Below, in pieces: positions 25,340 to 38,300 of a stretch of DNA of 64,000 nt (position 1 is its first letter; each line of letters starts with the position of its first letter). The DNA is taken from the NCBI GenBank assembly GCA_963377175.1, contig CAUJNA010001624.1:870001-934000 (forward strand), read 5' to 3'. Below the pieces are notes generated by a model, which saw nothing but the letters and a program-made list of their open reading frames with translations, ran no database searches and was not told where the DNA came from. The translations under genes were made by a program, and so were the position numbers. This DNA comes from Effrenium voratum (taxonomy: Eukaryota > Sar > Dinophyceae > Suessiales > Symbiodiniaceae).

Positions 25340-27989
25340 GAGGGGGTGCGCTGCTCCTGCTGCCAAAACGCTGCGCCAGGACCAGCGCGGCCACGCCGAT
25401 GGGAAGGATGCGGACGCGGGGCCTAGAAACCCTCTGATTCAAAGGCTGCATGTGAAACCCGATACGGGGGTTCTCAAGATTGGGATGCCACCAAAGACTG
25501 ACTCATGTACCAACTGCTCACCTGGGCTCCCCTGGAAGAAGGGAATTCATCCCTGCTAAATGACAGTGCCTGAGTGAACCAGTGCTGGGTTGATTCTACG
25601 TATTCATCCATGGGTTTGCTAAGAAGAGTTTGTTTCTGTTCAACAGACGGGTCCCGCCAAAAGAGAGCCGCATCTAGGATCATAAATCAGTGGTCACATT
25701 CCAGTCGGAGGGGGGAGATTGGACAAGCAGCCAGTCTGAGGGCCAAGCACCCGGACGGGAACATGAGTTGGCCTTTGACCCCCCAAACACCAAGACGTGT
25801 TTGCTCTTCGCCGGGAAGCCGTCGTTTAAGATCCTGTTCTCCACGGCCTTACTGGAGAGCGGACGGCAGACCATTTCCCAAGCCTGGTGGGGATTTGCTT
25901 GCAAACCCCCAGAAGACTCAAAGGTTGAAAGAGGAAGCCCTGAGAAGAGGCTTGAGGTCTCTTGAGGTCTGTTGGATTGCCGCTTCCTGTTGAAAACCCG
26001 TGCCCATTGTGGCAACAGAGGTTGGAGAATAGTAGAGGGACCATCCAGCAAACGGAGATTGACCAAATGGGTCTCAAGATTCTGACAACGTCCAAGTCCA
26101 AAAAAGCAGTCGGAGGGGGGGAAGCCAAGGCTCAAGCTCCAGCAGCGCGGCGGCGGAAGCCGAGGTCCAGTGCGGCCCGGAGAAGTGCCACATGTGCCAT
26201 GTGCTCCGAATGAATATGTCGCCGGCTCCGTAGGTTTGATACAGAGGGGGCCTGGGAAAAATGAGCAATGGCCCATCCCCCTTTGAAGGCAAACTGGATG
26301 GGCAAGTTTGGTATCCCACCTCGCGTTGTACCCCCCAAATGGTTGAGCTCCTTGTGGAGTGCCGAGATATCTTGAAACCAAGGACCCTCGCTGAATTTGA
26401 GTTTCGATACCATTTTTCCCCATACCATACCATGAAACCAGCAGTTTTCCCAGCATTGATCCTGCGATGTCAAACAAATGGCACCGAGCCTCAAAGACAT
26501 GGAGTGGATCTGTGTCGCAAGGTCATTGAATTCCATGGGAGATTCCTGAAAGCCCACTGGCAGCGCGGCAGTGACATGCCGCGACACCCTGCGCTTTGCT
26601 CGTCCCATGCCGCGAAGAGCCGGGAGAGGGGGGAACCACGCCAAATGTGGCTCAAATGAAACGAGCGGGGCGGGGTCCGCGGGTTTTGGTACCCGTGTTT
26701 CCGCTTGCCAGGGCAAGCCATGTTGGAATTCCGGTTTTGTGAGCCACAGCCAAATGATGGACAAATCTGGAGCCAAACGCGGCTGAGGCACCCTGGAATC
26801 CTGGAATCGATACGGCCATGGTTTGAGTTCCCATGCGAGCCATCCCAGGGTTGCAGAAAATACCTGCTGTGATATCACAGAGGGCCATTCCTATAACTAC
26901 GTCAACACCTTCAAGGTAACTCCCTTGGTACCACAACATGAGGCCCCAACAAAAAAACGTGCTCCACAGCCGTGGGGCCATCTGGCCAAAGCCCGGCCAC
27001 GTCAAAGGCTTTTCCTTCCAGCCCCTTCCCTCCTGATGCTCCACGCTGCTGCGGCAGGCTTCCAGGGTGAAGCTTTCCAGAGTGCTGGCGAGACACCGAG
27101 ACACGGAGACACCGAGACATCGCTGGGATTTGCCAACGCCAACCACTTTAGAACTTGTTTTCCAGGGGAAGCTGCCATTTCCATTCTTCCCAGCGATCCT
27201 TCTTTTCAGGAAAAATGCAAAAAACCACGGGAAACAACTGGTTTTTGAACTATAAAGAATGGGGATTCAAGCCTAGAAACGTATCTACCATAGGACGCAA
27301 GGGAGTGCGGGTTCTCCTCTCAATTCACGCAATGTTGAAGACTCACTATGCGAATATGTTTTTTTTGTTTTCTCGGGTACCCATTTTGAGGTTCTAAAAA
27401 GAACCAACAGGAACACCATCCATTTTAAAGGTTCCCGTATTTTGAGACAAGCCCACATGGCCATCCTTCTTTAAGCAACTTCTTTTTGGCTCCTCTTTGA
27501 AGGTGGCCTGGCAACATTGTAGCTTCCACGTGGAAATGCTGGCTTTTGGTGGTACCCCGCATTCTTGAGGATTTTCCTTAAAGGGAAGCCCGGGGCATAC
27601 TTGGAGGGCACACGGAAAAACACCCTGTGATGATTTTGGCACCACCCCCAGTGCGCCATGGACCCTTAAAGGGGACTTCACCCATCGCGCCAAAGGCCGC
27701 AGAAACCGGATTTCAAGCGCACAAAGTGGGCAGTTCCCCAATTCGATTTTCAGCTTTCCAGCCCCGAACCGCGGGCGAAACAATGTCCAATCACCCTTCA
27801 CCCCCCTCCCTCCTCCAAACAAAATTTTGTTTGAGCGCACCCGTAGGGCCCCTCCCCAAACCCACCACCCATGGAGTCGACCTTGGCCAACCCACCCCCA
27901 AGCCTCCCCCAAACCCCACCCCACCCCCCCACCCGCCTGCGCTGCACCCGGTGCTCCTCTCTTCGCTGCTGGATCTCCAGAGCAACGGC
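25340..27989 (-). CDS. unidentified small protein, three candidate exons with one membrane helix
   Basis: Candidate exons are 27,937-27,989 (AVALEIQQRREEHRVQR), 26,147-26,203 (TWHMWHFSGPHWTSASAA) and about 25,340-25,422 (PRVRILPIGVAALVLAQRFG). They join in phase through GC-AG introns as VQRS|TWH and SAAA|PRV. The product would have a basic amphipathic stretch, an aromatic-rich stretch and one hydrophobic helix. First and last exons and any family remain unknown. The end of the third exon is approximate. Confidence 0.35.
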
Positions 27990-27999
27990 CTCCGAAAAA

Positions 28000-29950
28000 C
28001 CGGCTGGAAGCTTCGGCAAGCGAGGGCTTAAAAAGTCGGGAAATTCCGCTGGAGGTTTGTTTACTAGGTACCCCCACCCACCCCACCCCAAACACAAAAG
28101 GACCTGGGTAGCTTTTCCTTTGAAAGAAACAAGCCCCCCATTTGGAGTTGGCCTTTATGATGCTTTGAAGGGGAACCAAAGGGAGGCCAACTAGATTGGG
28201 GGGGGTTCTTGAATCATGCCCCCATTTGCAAATGACCGTTTCGGGCTTGTGGGAACCATCTTAGCTGACTTTCACAACCCAAGAAGAAACTATTGAAATA
28301 GTGGGACCAGAAACAAGGGAGTCCAAACGATCGAAAGGTCTGGTTCGGACTGGGCCGTGCACCCCTCGCCTCTTGATTGCTGATTCTTGAGTCTTTTGGA
28401 GTCGTTCCTGCAGGTTGCCAGAACAGATTATGTTGCGAGACAGACAGCTCGAACAACCACCCTTTGATTCATCCACGTACCCCGAGGCACCGCCTTTTCA
28501 CTCCTTTCGCTCCTTTGCCTGCATGTCTTAAACGGACGGGGACCTGGGGAGGTGGTCTGGTAGGGGTCCATGGGTCATAAAGACTCAGGGGGAATTGCCC
28601 GGCCTCCAACTCCTCCTCACCTAAGCCATCAAAACTCGAGCTGATTGCAACTAGTTGCAATTTGGGTATGTGTCAAAATGGGGTGACCTCGAAAATGGTG
28701 GTCCTCCTTTCCGGGTGCAAGAAAACCACCCGAAATTGGCACCCTAAAAAACACCCACGCCCATTTTACATTTTGAGGCCATGCTTAGTGGTTTCGGCAC
28801 CTAATGAAAGGCAGCATTATGGTTGAAACGCATCGGCAACCAAAGCCCTAGATAGCCCCTGAACATTTCGCCCCACTGCGTGCAATCTGGTTGTTGCCCT
28901 GGTTGATTTCAGGTGGTTCAATGGCCAAAGCGAGTATCATTCTTGTGGCGCTGAGACCATGCGTCTCACTTCCAAGGTTTGGGCTTGGCTTGCTGGCAGA
29001 GTGGGTTGAGGGGTTTAGCTCCCTCCATCCTGCAGAGTGCTGGGTGGCAAGCTAGGTTCCACCAAAAGGAACCTTTGCTTGGATTGCATATTTCATGATG
29101 TTTGATATGGAAACCTCGGACAGCTGGCATTGATCCATCCGCCTCGACGTGGACTAACCAAAAAAAAAGAGCCGCTCATTACCCGGCCTGCTTGGAACTA
29201 CAAGCAGCTGGTCGCCCAGATGGCAAATAGGTCTGGGAATCGAACAAAAAAACGCTGGTCCTCTTGATGCTTCCTGGAGGAAACCCCGAATCATGGGAAA
29301 GCATAGCACCCAGCATGCGTCGTGGGTTCCCAAACCACCTGGCAGAAGGGCCCAACGCCATCCATAGAATTCAAGGGCATCCTCCCGCAGTGAGTGCAAC
29401 GACTGCCTTCCAGGCAGCCCAGGCCCCAACTGCCGTGTCCCGAAAAGATCGACTCGACGCCCTGAAAAGGTCATTGTTCTCTCGGCTCGCTCATTCCCCG
29501 TCTCAGCACCACCCCAAAAAAATCGCGCCGATGAGCAGTGCGGAAAGTTCGACCCGATTTGCACGACCTGCTTTACATTGTCCCTAGCTAAGCAACAAGG
29601 CACTCAAATAACTACACATATGACTTCATTCCACAACTCCATTCTACTCTATTCGGTCCTTGTAATGCTGACCCCGGATTGACAAACCCGTCCTGTTATG
29701 AGGGGGTGTTCCCTCTAAAAGCGAGGACTCCCCACTAAAAGACGACACCCTATAAATCAACCAGACGTTCACCACTCACTTCTTCAAGGGGGTTGGGCCA
29801 ACATTACCCAAAACAAAAGGAAAAAAAAAAAAACGCCCCGGAACATGTTGCTTGCGACCAACACGGTCTTCCCCCCCAAAAAAAATATCAAGAACAAAAA
29901 GACGCATAAAGTCAAGGAACTCGGGGAGCGGGCCGCTACTCCGGCCGTGT
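28000..29950. other. no gene recognised
   Basis: Spacer or intron sequence with C-rich runs. Nothing with exon-like composition and flanking splice sites stood out. Confidence 0.4.
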
Positions 29951-29951
29951 C

Positions 29952-30026
29952 TCAGGGGCCCCTCGGCCCCGGGCGCTCCGCACGCCGCTCCTCGCGGCGG
30001 CTCTGGATGTCCGCGGCCTTCAGCCC
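29952..30026 (-). CDS. terminal exon of an unidentified gene
   Basis: An AG acceptor is followed by 24 open codons (GLKAADIQSRREERRAERPG then PRGP) and a TGA stop in an otherwise repeat-filled stretch of different composition. The Arg/Glu-rich text resembles the exon at 27,937-27,989. Upstream exons would lie between 30,100 and 32,300; a possible first exon is MSPPAAEAMKLKES near 31,910-31,955. Confidence 0.3.
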   Translation of the reverse strand, partial: GLKAADIQSRREERRAERPGPRGP

Positions 30027-30029
30027 CTG

Positions 30030-32350
30030 GCACGTCCCATAAAACAGCGCCCGAAGGCGTTCAGGGGAAAAAACTGGGCCCCTTAAAGTGGCCCAGGTCC
30101 ATTTTGAGGTCTCGAAATGTGTCTTTTGGGGGCCGGGAAATCCCTTTAACGAACTTGGGGGTCGAAGAAAAAATGAAACCAGCAGTGAGGCTCGGACAAA
30201 TTGAAAATGTCATGGGTTAATTCACCTAGGGCGAAGCCAAGATCCAGGCGACGGCCGGCACAAAACGTTGCATGGCTAAGCGGGAAGAATTCCGGAGAGG
30301 CCAAGGCAAAGGCCCAAAGAGCAGGGTAGAACAGCCACAGCATGGCTGCGTGTCAAACCCAGCAAACTCCTGGTGAACGTCAAAATAGGTGGTACATGGG
30401 TGATCCGCCCCAAAATGGGATCGGCATAGGTTATGACCCATGGCGGCATATGAAGCCTAAATGGCCGCCGCCCCGTGCCAAGCGTTCAGCTTTAATCCAA
30501 ACTTCGCTTTGACTTTCCCGTGACTTTCGCTTTAATCCGAATTACCCGCAGAAATCGCCCGTGACTTTCGCTTTCTTGAAGCTGGGAGCCCCAAGAATAG
30601 GACCTTCATGGGTGACCCGATGCTAGCATCGGCGAGCTGGATATAGAACACCTGGAATGTTCACCAAGCGACATGAAACAACAATCAAAAATGGACCGGT
30701 TGCACCCCCGGCTCCATGAGCTTGACCTAAGTTTCAAGGCATCCGCGTTTTCCGGCCTTCCGCGGCTCCTCGCAAAAGCTCATGCAAGGCCATGGCAAGA
30801 CCCACTTGCCGCCCCTTGTCAGCTCAAGCAGGCTTGGCCAAAAGCTTTGCACGCATCCCAAACTTCGAAACGCCAATGAAAGAAGCCTTCATGAGTGTCG
30901 CAACCCCTTTGGTTTTGTTTGGTTCACTCAAGTGGGCATCCTCAAAGTTAGCGATTCTGCAGGGTGGTTTCAAGGGAGACCGCTCAAGGAATCTTCTTGC
31001 AAGCCCCTCCAAAATCAAAATCAGGGGCTCAAGGTTTGATGCAATTTGCCCCGGCGCCTATCTTACGCCCGTTGAAACGTGTCCCACCGGCTCGCTCGAG
31101 CCCCTCGCACGGCCAAGACTCCAAGGGGCCGGATGCCTCCACGACTACTCAAAACATATGCTACGACCTCACCGGGTGCGTCCTCAACTCACTAAAAAAA
31201 GAAAAACAACTCCCACCAATTCACATGGAACCTGACAGGGTGGTCCTGAAGACCATTTTTTTCCTCTTGAAGGGACCCCAGAACGTCACGTGCCATGCGA
31301 ATTGTACTGGGCAGATAATGATTCTGGTCCATTGACTTTGAAATACAGCTGATCCGATTTCTGAAAAAATGGATTCAACGATGCCAAAACAGGAGGGGTT
31401 CTTCACCGAGTTTGCACAGCCCCAGGCGAGGCGTGCACGCAATTTTGCTCCAGCCCAGCTTTGCAACCACCAAACAAGGGAGTCTCACCCAAGGGGCAAG
31501 CGTAATGGCCGCGGGAGTGTGGATGGTATTGAAGGTTCGTCTTTGCTCAAAACCACGCGCACGACCCTTGTTCAGCGACGCCCTGTGACTGGCAACGTTG
31601 ACATTTGTTGAGGTTGTGAAGTCACCCAAGACAGACGCGTTGGCGTGGGATCAAACGTCGCGGGGTATCCTCCCCTCAAATGGTTGGTTCATGTTTCTTT
31701 CCCTACTGAAACTGTCCAAAAAGGCGCCCCCTGATTTGACAAGCTTGGTCGCGCAACGGGCACGGCTTGAAGCTGATGCCCTCTTTGAGCAAGACAGGCA
31801 GGGGTGTCCCTGCCCCCCAAAATAAAAACACTCCCCCCGCCCGGCGCCCCCTTTTGACGAAGGATGAAAAATGCCCGGGGGCGTCGGCCGTTTTAAGCCC
31901 GGAGACTGCTTTCTTTGAGCTTCATCGCTTCCGCTGCCGGCGGCGACATTTTTTTCGTGCCTTTGGATGATGGGGGGCGCAGGGCAAAGGACTGGACATG
32001 CTGAGATTTCGGCACGCTCCCGCCGGCACCAAAGACACTTCTGGATGATCCCCGGCGCCTTACGCAAGCACCAGCAATGATCTGATCCCCGAATCTGGCC
32101 AAACCATATCACCAGTGATGTTGACTGTCAAGCAAAACCGCCCGAGCCGGAAAATTGGGGCCAGGCGCCCATTTCCCCTCCGCGAACCAACCTGAAACCT
32201 CTTCTGAAAACAACTTTTAATTAGAGGGAGAAACCTCCTTCGCGGCAAAAACAAAACACAGTTGTTGTTTTTCCATTTTTCAGTCACCGACAATCGACCC
32301 TTGGGTTCCTTCCCTTCCTTTGGGTCGCGAAAACCGAACCTCGGGGGCAA
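30030..32350. other. spacer or introns, weak exon candidates only
   Basis: A hydrophobic minus-strand stretch at about 30,270-30,345 (LWLFYPALWAFALASPEFF) and the short ATG-led stretch near 31,910-31,955 could be exons of the gene ending at 29,952. Neither can be placed with confidence. Confidence 0.3.
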
Positions 32351-32356
32351 GCGGCT

Positions 32357-35300
32357 TCACTTCTTGTAAGCAGTGGCATACGCCAGCGGGATGCCGTAGG
32401 CGTTGAACCTTGCCGCTTGCCGCCGGGCTGCGCTTGTCTTTTCTGCCCCAAGGCGACGGTTTCATGGAAAGGGTAGGCGAGCCAACTAGCCAACTCGGCA
32501 AGGAAGCGTTGACGCAAACAAACCTTCCTGTAAAAAAAGTCGCCCTTTCTCCGGAAGGCCATCCAAAAGTGGGATCAACTTGGGCTATCTTGGCATCCAA
32601 AAAACCTCTGCACCCCCATGTTTGTTGCTGATACGCCCCGAAGCCCTCCCGGTTATTCCCCTCAGGGCGCAGCTTCAGCTCCACCTCGTCGTTGAACACG
32701 GCCTAACCCGCTCGTGCGCAAGGCGGGACTTTGAACCCATCCGCTGGAAGATTTGAAACCTCCGCTGCGCCGAAACTCAGATGTTTGGCTGCTGATCATA
32801 GTTCGCCTATCCCAAAACACAAATAATGTCTAGAGGAGACACCCTGGAAGCCGGAAGATGGGAAGTGCCCTTTGATGAGTCAAGCCCGCGATATGGAGGC
32901 GAGATATGCAGTACCCGTGGCATGAGAAAATAGCGAGGCTTGTGTTTGGTTTTTTGCTGCTGTTGCTTTTCTTTGGCTTTCAAATTTTGAAATGTAAAGT
33001 GGACGACCAATGCAAACCCCCGGTTACTCTGCAAAAGCTTCCGCAAAGAGAATGTAGCCTTCCATCACCTTCCTGTCCACTTGGTTGTTGGAGGGTTCCT
33101 ACCCTTCCACCATGGAAATAAACAGGCCCCTTCCTACTGTGCACTTCCTGTTTGTTGGTGGCAGGGTAATCAGGGTTCCCCAAAACATACATCCAACAAA
33201 ACACATCCTCTTAATCTGTTTTTCCCCCCGTAGTTGCTTGAGTGGCCCCGGATGGTACCCTTGGAGGTCTGGATGAAGGACCCCTTCGTTTTCTTGGAGC
33301 TCCTTCTAACTACCCCGCGAGCTCGATGCACACAAGTCTGGGGAAATGGTGAACTGTGTCTAGGTCCTCCAGTAGAGAGGTTAGAATAAAGGTACCCTTC
33401 TTTCTGCAGTCTATTTTGGTAGGGGAACCCTCCCCCAAAGAAAGAAACGATAAAACGGCACTACTGGGGGACCTAGGTGTGCCAAGGGGCGTTGTGGTGC
33501 ACTTCCCCCACGTCATCGATGTCCTCCAGCCTCGGGCACAGGGATCCGAAGGTGAGGGACATCGCATGCGTTTGGTGGACATGGCAGGGGAGCCCCGAAA
33601 ACCCCTGCAGGCAACCAAGGGGGATGTGTCTTTTTTGAGCCTCCCGCCCCCCCCCCCCTCCCAAAAAAAAAAAGTGTTTGAGAGAGAGAGACGTAGAAGA
33701 CACCAGCATTTTTGGGAGGGGTGGGGCATTTCCATTTTAAAGGCTAATCCCATGTCCCAGATTCATCCAGTAACCCAAAAGGTGGTCTACCTGCGGGGAC
33801 CCCACCAAACAAAATGGGATTTTGAGGACGCCACTAGGCAGCTGAGGAAAAGGGCCCCTCCAAAGCATGATTCAATTTGGGCGGAGCATCTCAAATGTTC
33901 AAAGGAAAACAGCCAGAGTCAGGATGACCTCGCCAAGGACGACAAATGTTCTAATTACCTAGTGTAGCAAGTAGGCTATGGTCACAAGGCAAAGGGGCCA
34001 AGCCGCTAGTCTTGCAAGACCACGGCTCAGCCTACTTGCCAAGCAGGTTGCACCTCTGTTGCGCTGGTTGTTGCATTTTTTGGCCCAGGGAGTTCTTCCG
34101 AGCGTACCGGCACCGGCACCGAGGCCCCGAGTGCCCTGCCCTCCCTCATAATGTCGTAGCGGGGCACGCAGAAAGCTCCCTGTACAAGTGAAGTGTACTG
34201 CAGACCCGAAACCAAAACCAGCTGGGCTCCGTGCGAATTACTTGGCACCAGGGTGAGTGGTGAAGGCTGGCTTCACATTCTCTCGTGTGCTTCCCAGGCC
34301 CAGGCGCGTGTTCAAGTTTCTCTGCCCTTTTTTCTGAAGAGAATTCGTGGAAAGAAATGGGAGGGATGAACTGGTCTTGAAAAGGGCGGCAATGCCACGC
34401 AAAGCTTTCAAAAAGGTCCAAGCACACATATCAAAGTGCTTAGCCAAACCCCGAGTTCACCCTGCTGCCTCACTTGGGGTGTGGGTCCTGGTCAATTTGC
34501 ACTGGCCGATTCGCCCGCCATTTGTCTGAGATCAAGTGTTCGAGTTTTCGGAGCGGCTCTGAGCCTACGCGAGAGTGGCCCCTAAGGTGTTGGCGTCCGA
34601 CTTGTCGACTCGGAAAACCAAAACAAAAACGTGCCCCTGAAGGATTTGCCAATCCGTCTGAGAAACGCAAATTAGCTCACTTCCACTGCTTTCAGCCCAA
34701 GGAAACGAATCAATCAGAGAAAGCCCCATCAAATGGGACCTCCCAAGGAGGACCCAATGCTTTCAACATCGCGGAAGAGCACCCAATCGGAGCCGTTCGG
34801 GAAGCTCAAAGTGCCCAGGCTTCTCAAAGGACTCGGCCTCCCAAAATGGAAACAGTGTGGTCGTTTCCATTTGGACACCAAAAAGGGGTCCTCCAAGGAG
34901 AACCTCCCCCAGTCAGCTCCCGGAGAGTGCAGCACTCTCACCGCCACCCACCCGCTCGGCACGGGGCTGGTGAAGCAGCCGCCTGATGGAAAGAGATCCA
35001 AGCAAAGGGACGGCCACGGCGAGACCGTTGGGGCGGCCGTGGCTGAAACGAAACCCGCAGTGTGTACCACACAAAACCCACTGGAAGCAGCCTCTTGGAC
35101 ACCCTAGCCTGCTCCGGAGAGCTCTCGGCCTCTCTGGTCCCATCAAACCAGCTTGGAGCTCTTGGGGGAAAGGATCAAATCCAAAACCCCGCCCGGGGTT
35201 GCGCTCACAGGATGTAATTACCTGAAAGGAAGCCGAAGGAAAGAACAAAACAAATGCCGCCCTTGGCGAGTGGCCACCTCTTCTCCGTGACATGTGGATG

Positions 35301-38300
35301 AACGCATGGCCTATGATTTGGTTTCCTGGTGCTACACCCAGATCCGCGCCCAGATCTGCGTCTGGGGCACCGCCATGCTCCGTGCCAGCCTCTTAAGGGG
35401 AACATGGACAAGTGCAGCAAATAGCTACGCATGTCAGCAAAACCATGTCATAAGATGGCTAGGGTGTAGTACTTTTATAAGTGGCCATGCAAATGGTGTT
35501 AACAATAAAGTGCCCCCAAATCAAGCTCCCACGGGAGAAACCACAGCGAGAGAAGGAAACCAATCTACGCGCAGCCGTGCAGCAATTGAACCGAAAGCCC
35601 CTCGGATCACCTTGAAGTGGAAATCCAGTAGGTTCAACGGAGGACACACAATGATTGGCATTCCCGATGTTTAACAGCACCCTTAGAGGAAACTCCCTAT
35701 TGGCAACCGCAAGGTGGTGCCTGAAAACAAACAGGGGAAACATAAGCAGATTTGAGTAAATAGAGGCCAAAAGCCCCTTCACAGGTGGCAAGCAGGGACC
35801 ATGTGGCAACCTGACAGGTACCACTTCAAGCAAATCGAGGGCAAAGTCACTAGGCTGCGGAAATTTGACCACCCATACGGCCTCGTCGCGGGTAAGCTCG
35901 TTTTTGTTGGAGCCACATTTGGTCTGAAGACTTCCTTAGGCCGGCACAGCACTTCATAGGTCTGCTCGTGACCCAGGGGTGCCTGCCAATCAGGGATGCC
36001 AACTGGATATTGGCGCAAGCCAAGTACAAGCCATGGTAAACTACCGGGCCTCCACCCGTCAATTAGTGGCTTTCCCCCTTGGTATTTCTCTGGTTTCCCT
36101 TTGGTTTTCCTTTGGTGTTCCCGTGGTTCCCTCTGCTTCCATTTGCCTAACCTCCCTGGAACAAAAGTCGAAATACGAATCAAGACAATTCAAGTAAAGA
36201 GTATGCCCAAAAGTGCTATGGCGGCACCGGAAGCTTCACTCGCACAACCTGTTTTGCCTTGAGCCAAAATGTACAAGTCATCCAAGGCGAACTGACTGTT
36301 TCTCATCAGTGTCAACCCTGGAAACCTGATTCAAAGGAAAGTTCAAGCAAACATGAATTCCGGGGGCAAGGTTGAATTAGACATGCATGCACCACCTACC
36401 ATCAGGAAAATGTGGATTCCAGCAGGGGGCATTCTTCTCCCCCTTCTCACACTCGGAAAGTGTCCTACGCAGACTCCAGTTTAGTTATTTAACTATCTGG
36501 CCTACGCCTACGGGTCTCGGAGCGTTTCCGCTTCACGAGATGGCACTTTGCAAGTTGAGCTTAAGGATGCCATGTTAAGTAGGTCTAGTGCATGGTCCCA
36601 CTTGCACACCGGCAATGGTTTTGTAAACACATCTGCTCTTTGCTTGTCCGTTGCTATGTACAGGAGTTTGCAACTTGGATCTTCGAAGACCTCATAAGCT
36701 GAACCTAGTTCGATCTTCTCCGTCTTCGTGAGGTGTCGCAATTTGGGGCTATAACCTGCAGCCACGATCTGGATTACAGCTGAGTTGTCCTGAAAGCACT
36801 CTAGCGTGACCTGACGGTCCAAGATCAATTCCAGGAAGCCTTGTGCTGGCAATGCTTCGCCAAAAAGGCCTGATCCTAGTGAGATCATCTCTGCTGCTGT
36901 TGTGCTCCTGGCAGTCGCGGTTTGGCGTTTACTGCCCCACGCGATTGGCCACAAGGTGTTAGGGCCCTCAATGGACAAGAACATGCCACTCGTGCTTCTT
37001 GTGTGTTCGATGCCACTACAGTGGTCCGCATCTGTGTACAAGCACAGCTTGAGCAGCTCTGGCGGGTCGCCTATATGTCCTTGTAAAGTATACCCTTTTG
37101 ACCCATACAGGTAGCACATTAGCCTATGGAGCCGTTTATCATCTGCTCGGCTCCAAGTGGTAATCCTACGTGTCAAATCCCCTATCCCTTTCATTAGGTC
37201 GGGTCGGCTTAGCCTAGCGCACCAGAGGATTTTCATCAAGATTTTGCATGCAGAAGTTGCCAAAACCCCTTTACTTTCAAAGTCAGCGGTTGTAAGGCTA
37301 CCTTCTGGGCAGAAAGGACTTTTAGCTGTGCTCAACTTACATTGAGCCAAGTCCTCATACACTGCACATGCATTCTCGATGAAGTCGAACATTTCGAGCG
37401 AAACCTTGGTCGATCCATTGGTCCGGTCGAATTTATGCTGTCTGCCCAGCACACGTTCAACTTGAGTTGGAGGTTCGATCTCCAAATGCTTTTCGATTTC
37501 CTGCCAAAACTTGTTTTGTTCTGACGACGGCCCTGAGCACAGAATGTCGTCGACGTAGCAGGTTACAAGAAGCTTCCTTTGTGGAAACCAAAATGAAGAT
37601 GGAAATTCATCAACATGTTGACCTTCCAAAAGTTTCATCACTTCCCTTAGCCTTTGATCCCAATGGTATCCTGATTCGGGATGGCCATAAAGGCTCCTGA
37701 CCAACCTCACACACGGCTGTTTGAAGCGCCGGTATTCTGGAGGAGTCAATTCCCAAGGCAAGATCACCCATGTGGGCACCTTTGTCCCAAGGTACGCTTG
37801 GGTGTAGGCTTTTACTACGTCTGATTGACGAGTTTCGTGACCCTTGATGGCGCCGTATGCTAGATTGATGTTGACACCGGTCATTCCGGTCGGAGTGACT
37901 TTTGCTTCTTGGAGCACCGCAAGATTGTTGTCTTCCGTGAGGATGTGATCCCCTCGGAAAACTATCCTGGCCTTGAGTTTACGGAGTTCTGGGGTTTCCC
38001 AATGCTTTATCGACAAGATGGTCATTAGGGAAGCAATGTTGATATGCTCCTTGTTCCTTTTACATCTTGCCAAAAGGTCCTCTTTTGAGATTACCTCATC
38101 GAAAGTCCAGGTTCCGTTAGCTACTAGCCCATTCACTTCATTGTCAATGGCGTCTTGCGCTCCAGGAAAGTTACCCCATTCTTTCCTCTCCAACAACTTG
38201 TGGATGCCAGCAAACACATGTTCTACTCCTGGCAGCTCCTGATGACCTGCCTCGTCCTCTGGGGCGTGGTCGCCACACAGGAACTCTCGCACGGAGTTTG

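Noticed and set aside
34733..35107. Plus-strand 124-codon frame (MGPPKEDPMLSTSRK...)
   Set aside because: No recognisable domain, composition like surrounding spacer, and strand opposite to all supported genes.
36166..36438. Start of a separate solo element
   Set aside because: The sequence is the 3' LTR of the full element: identical to 45,584-45,856 with matching target duplications.
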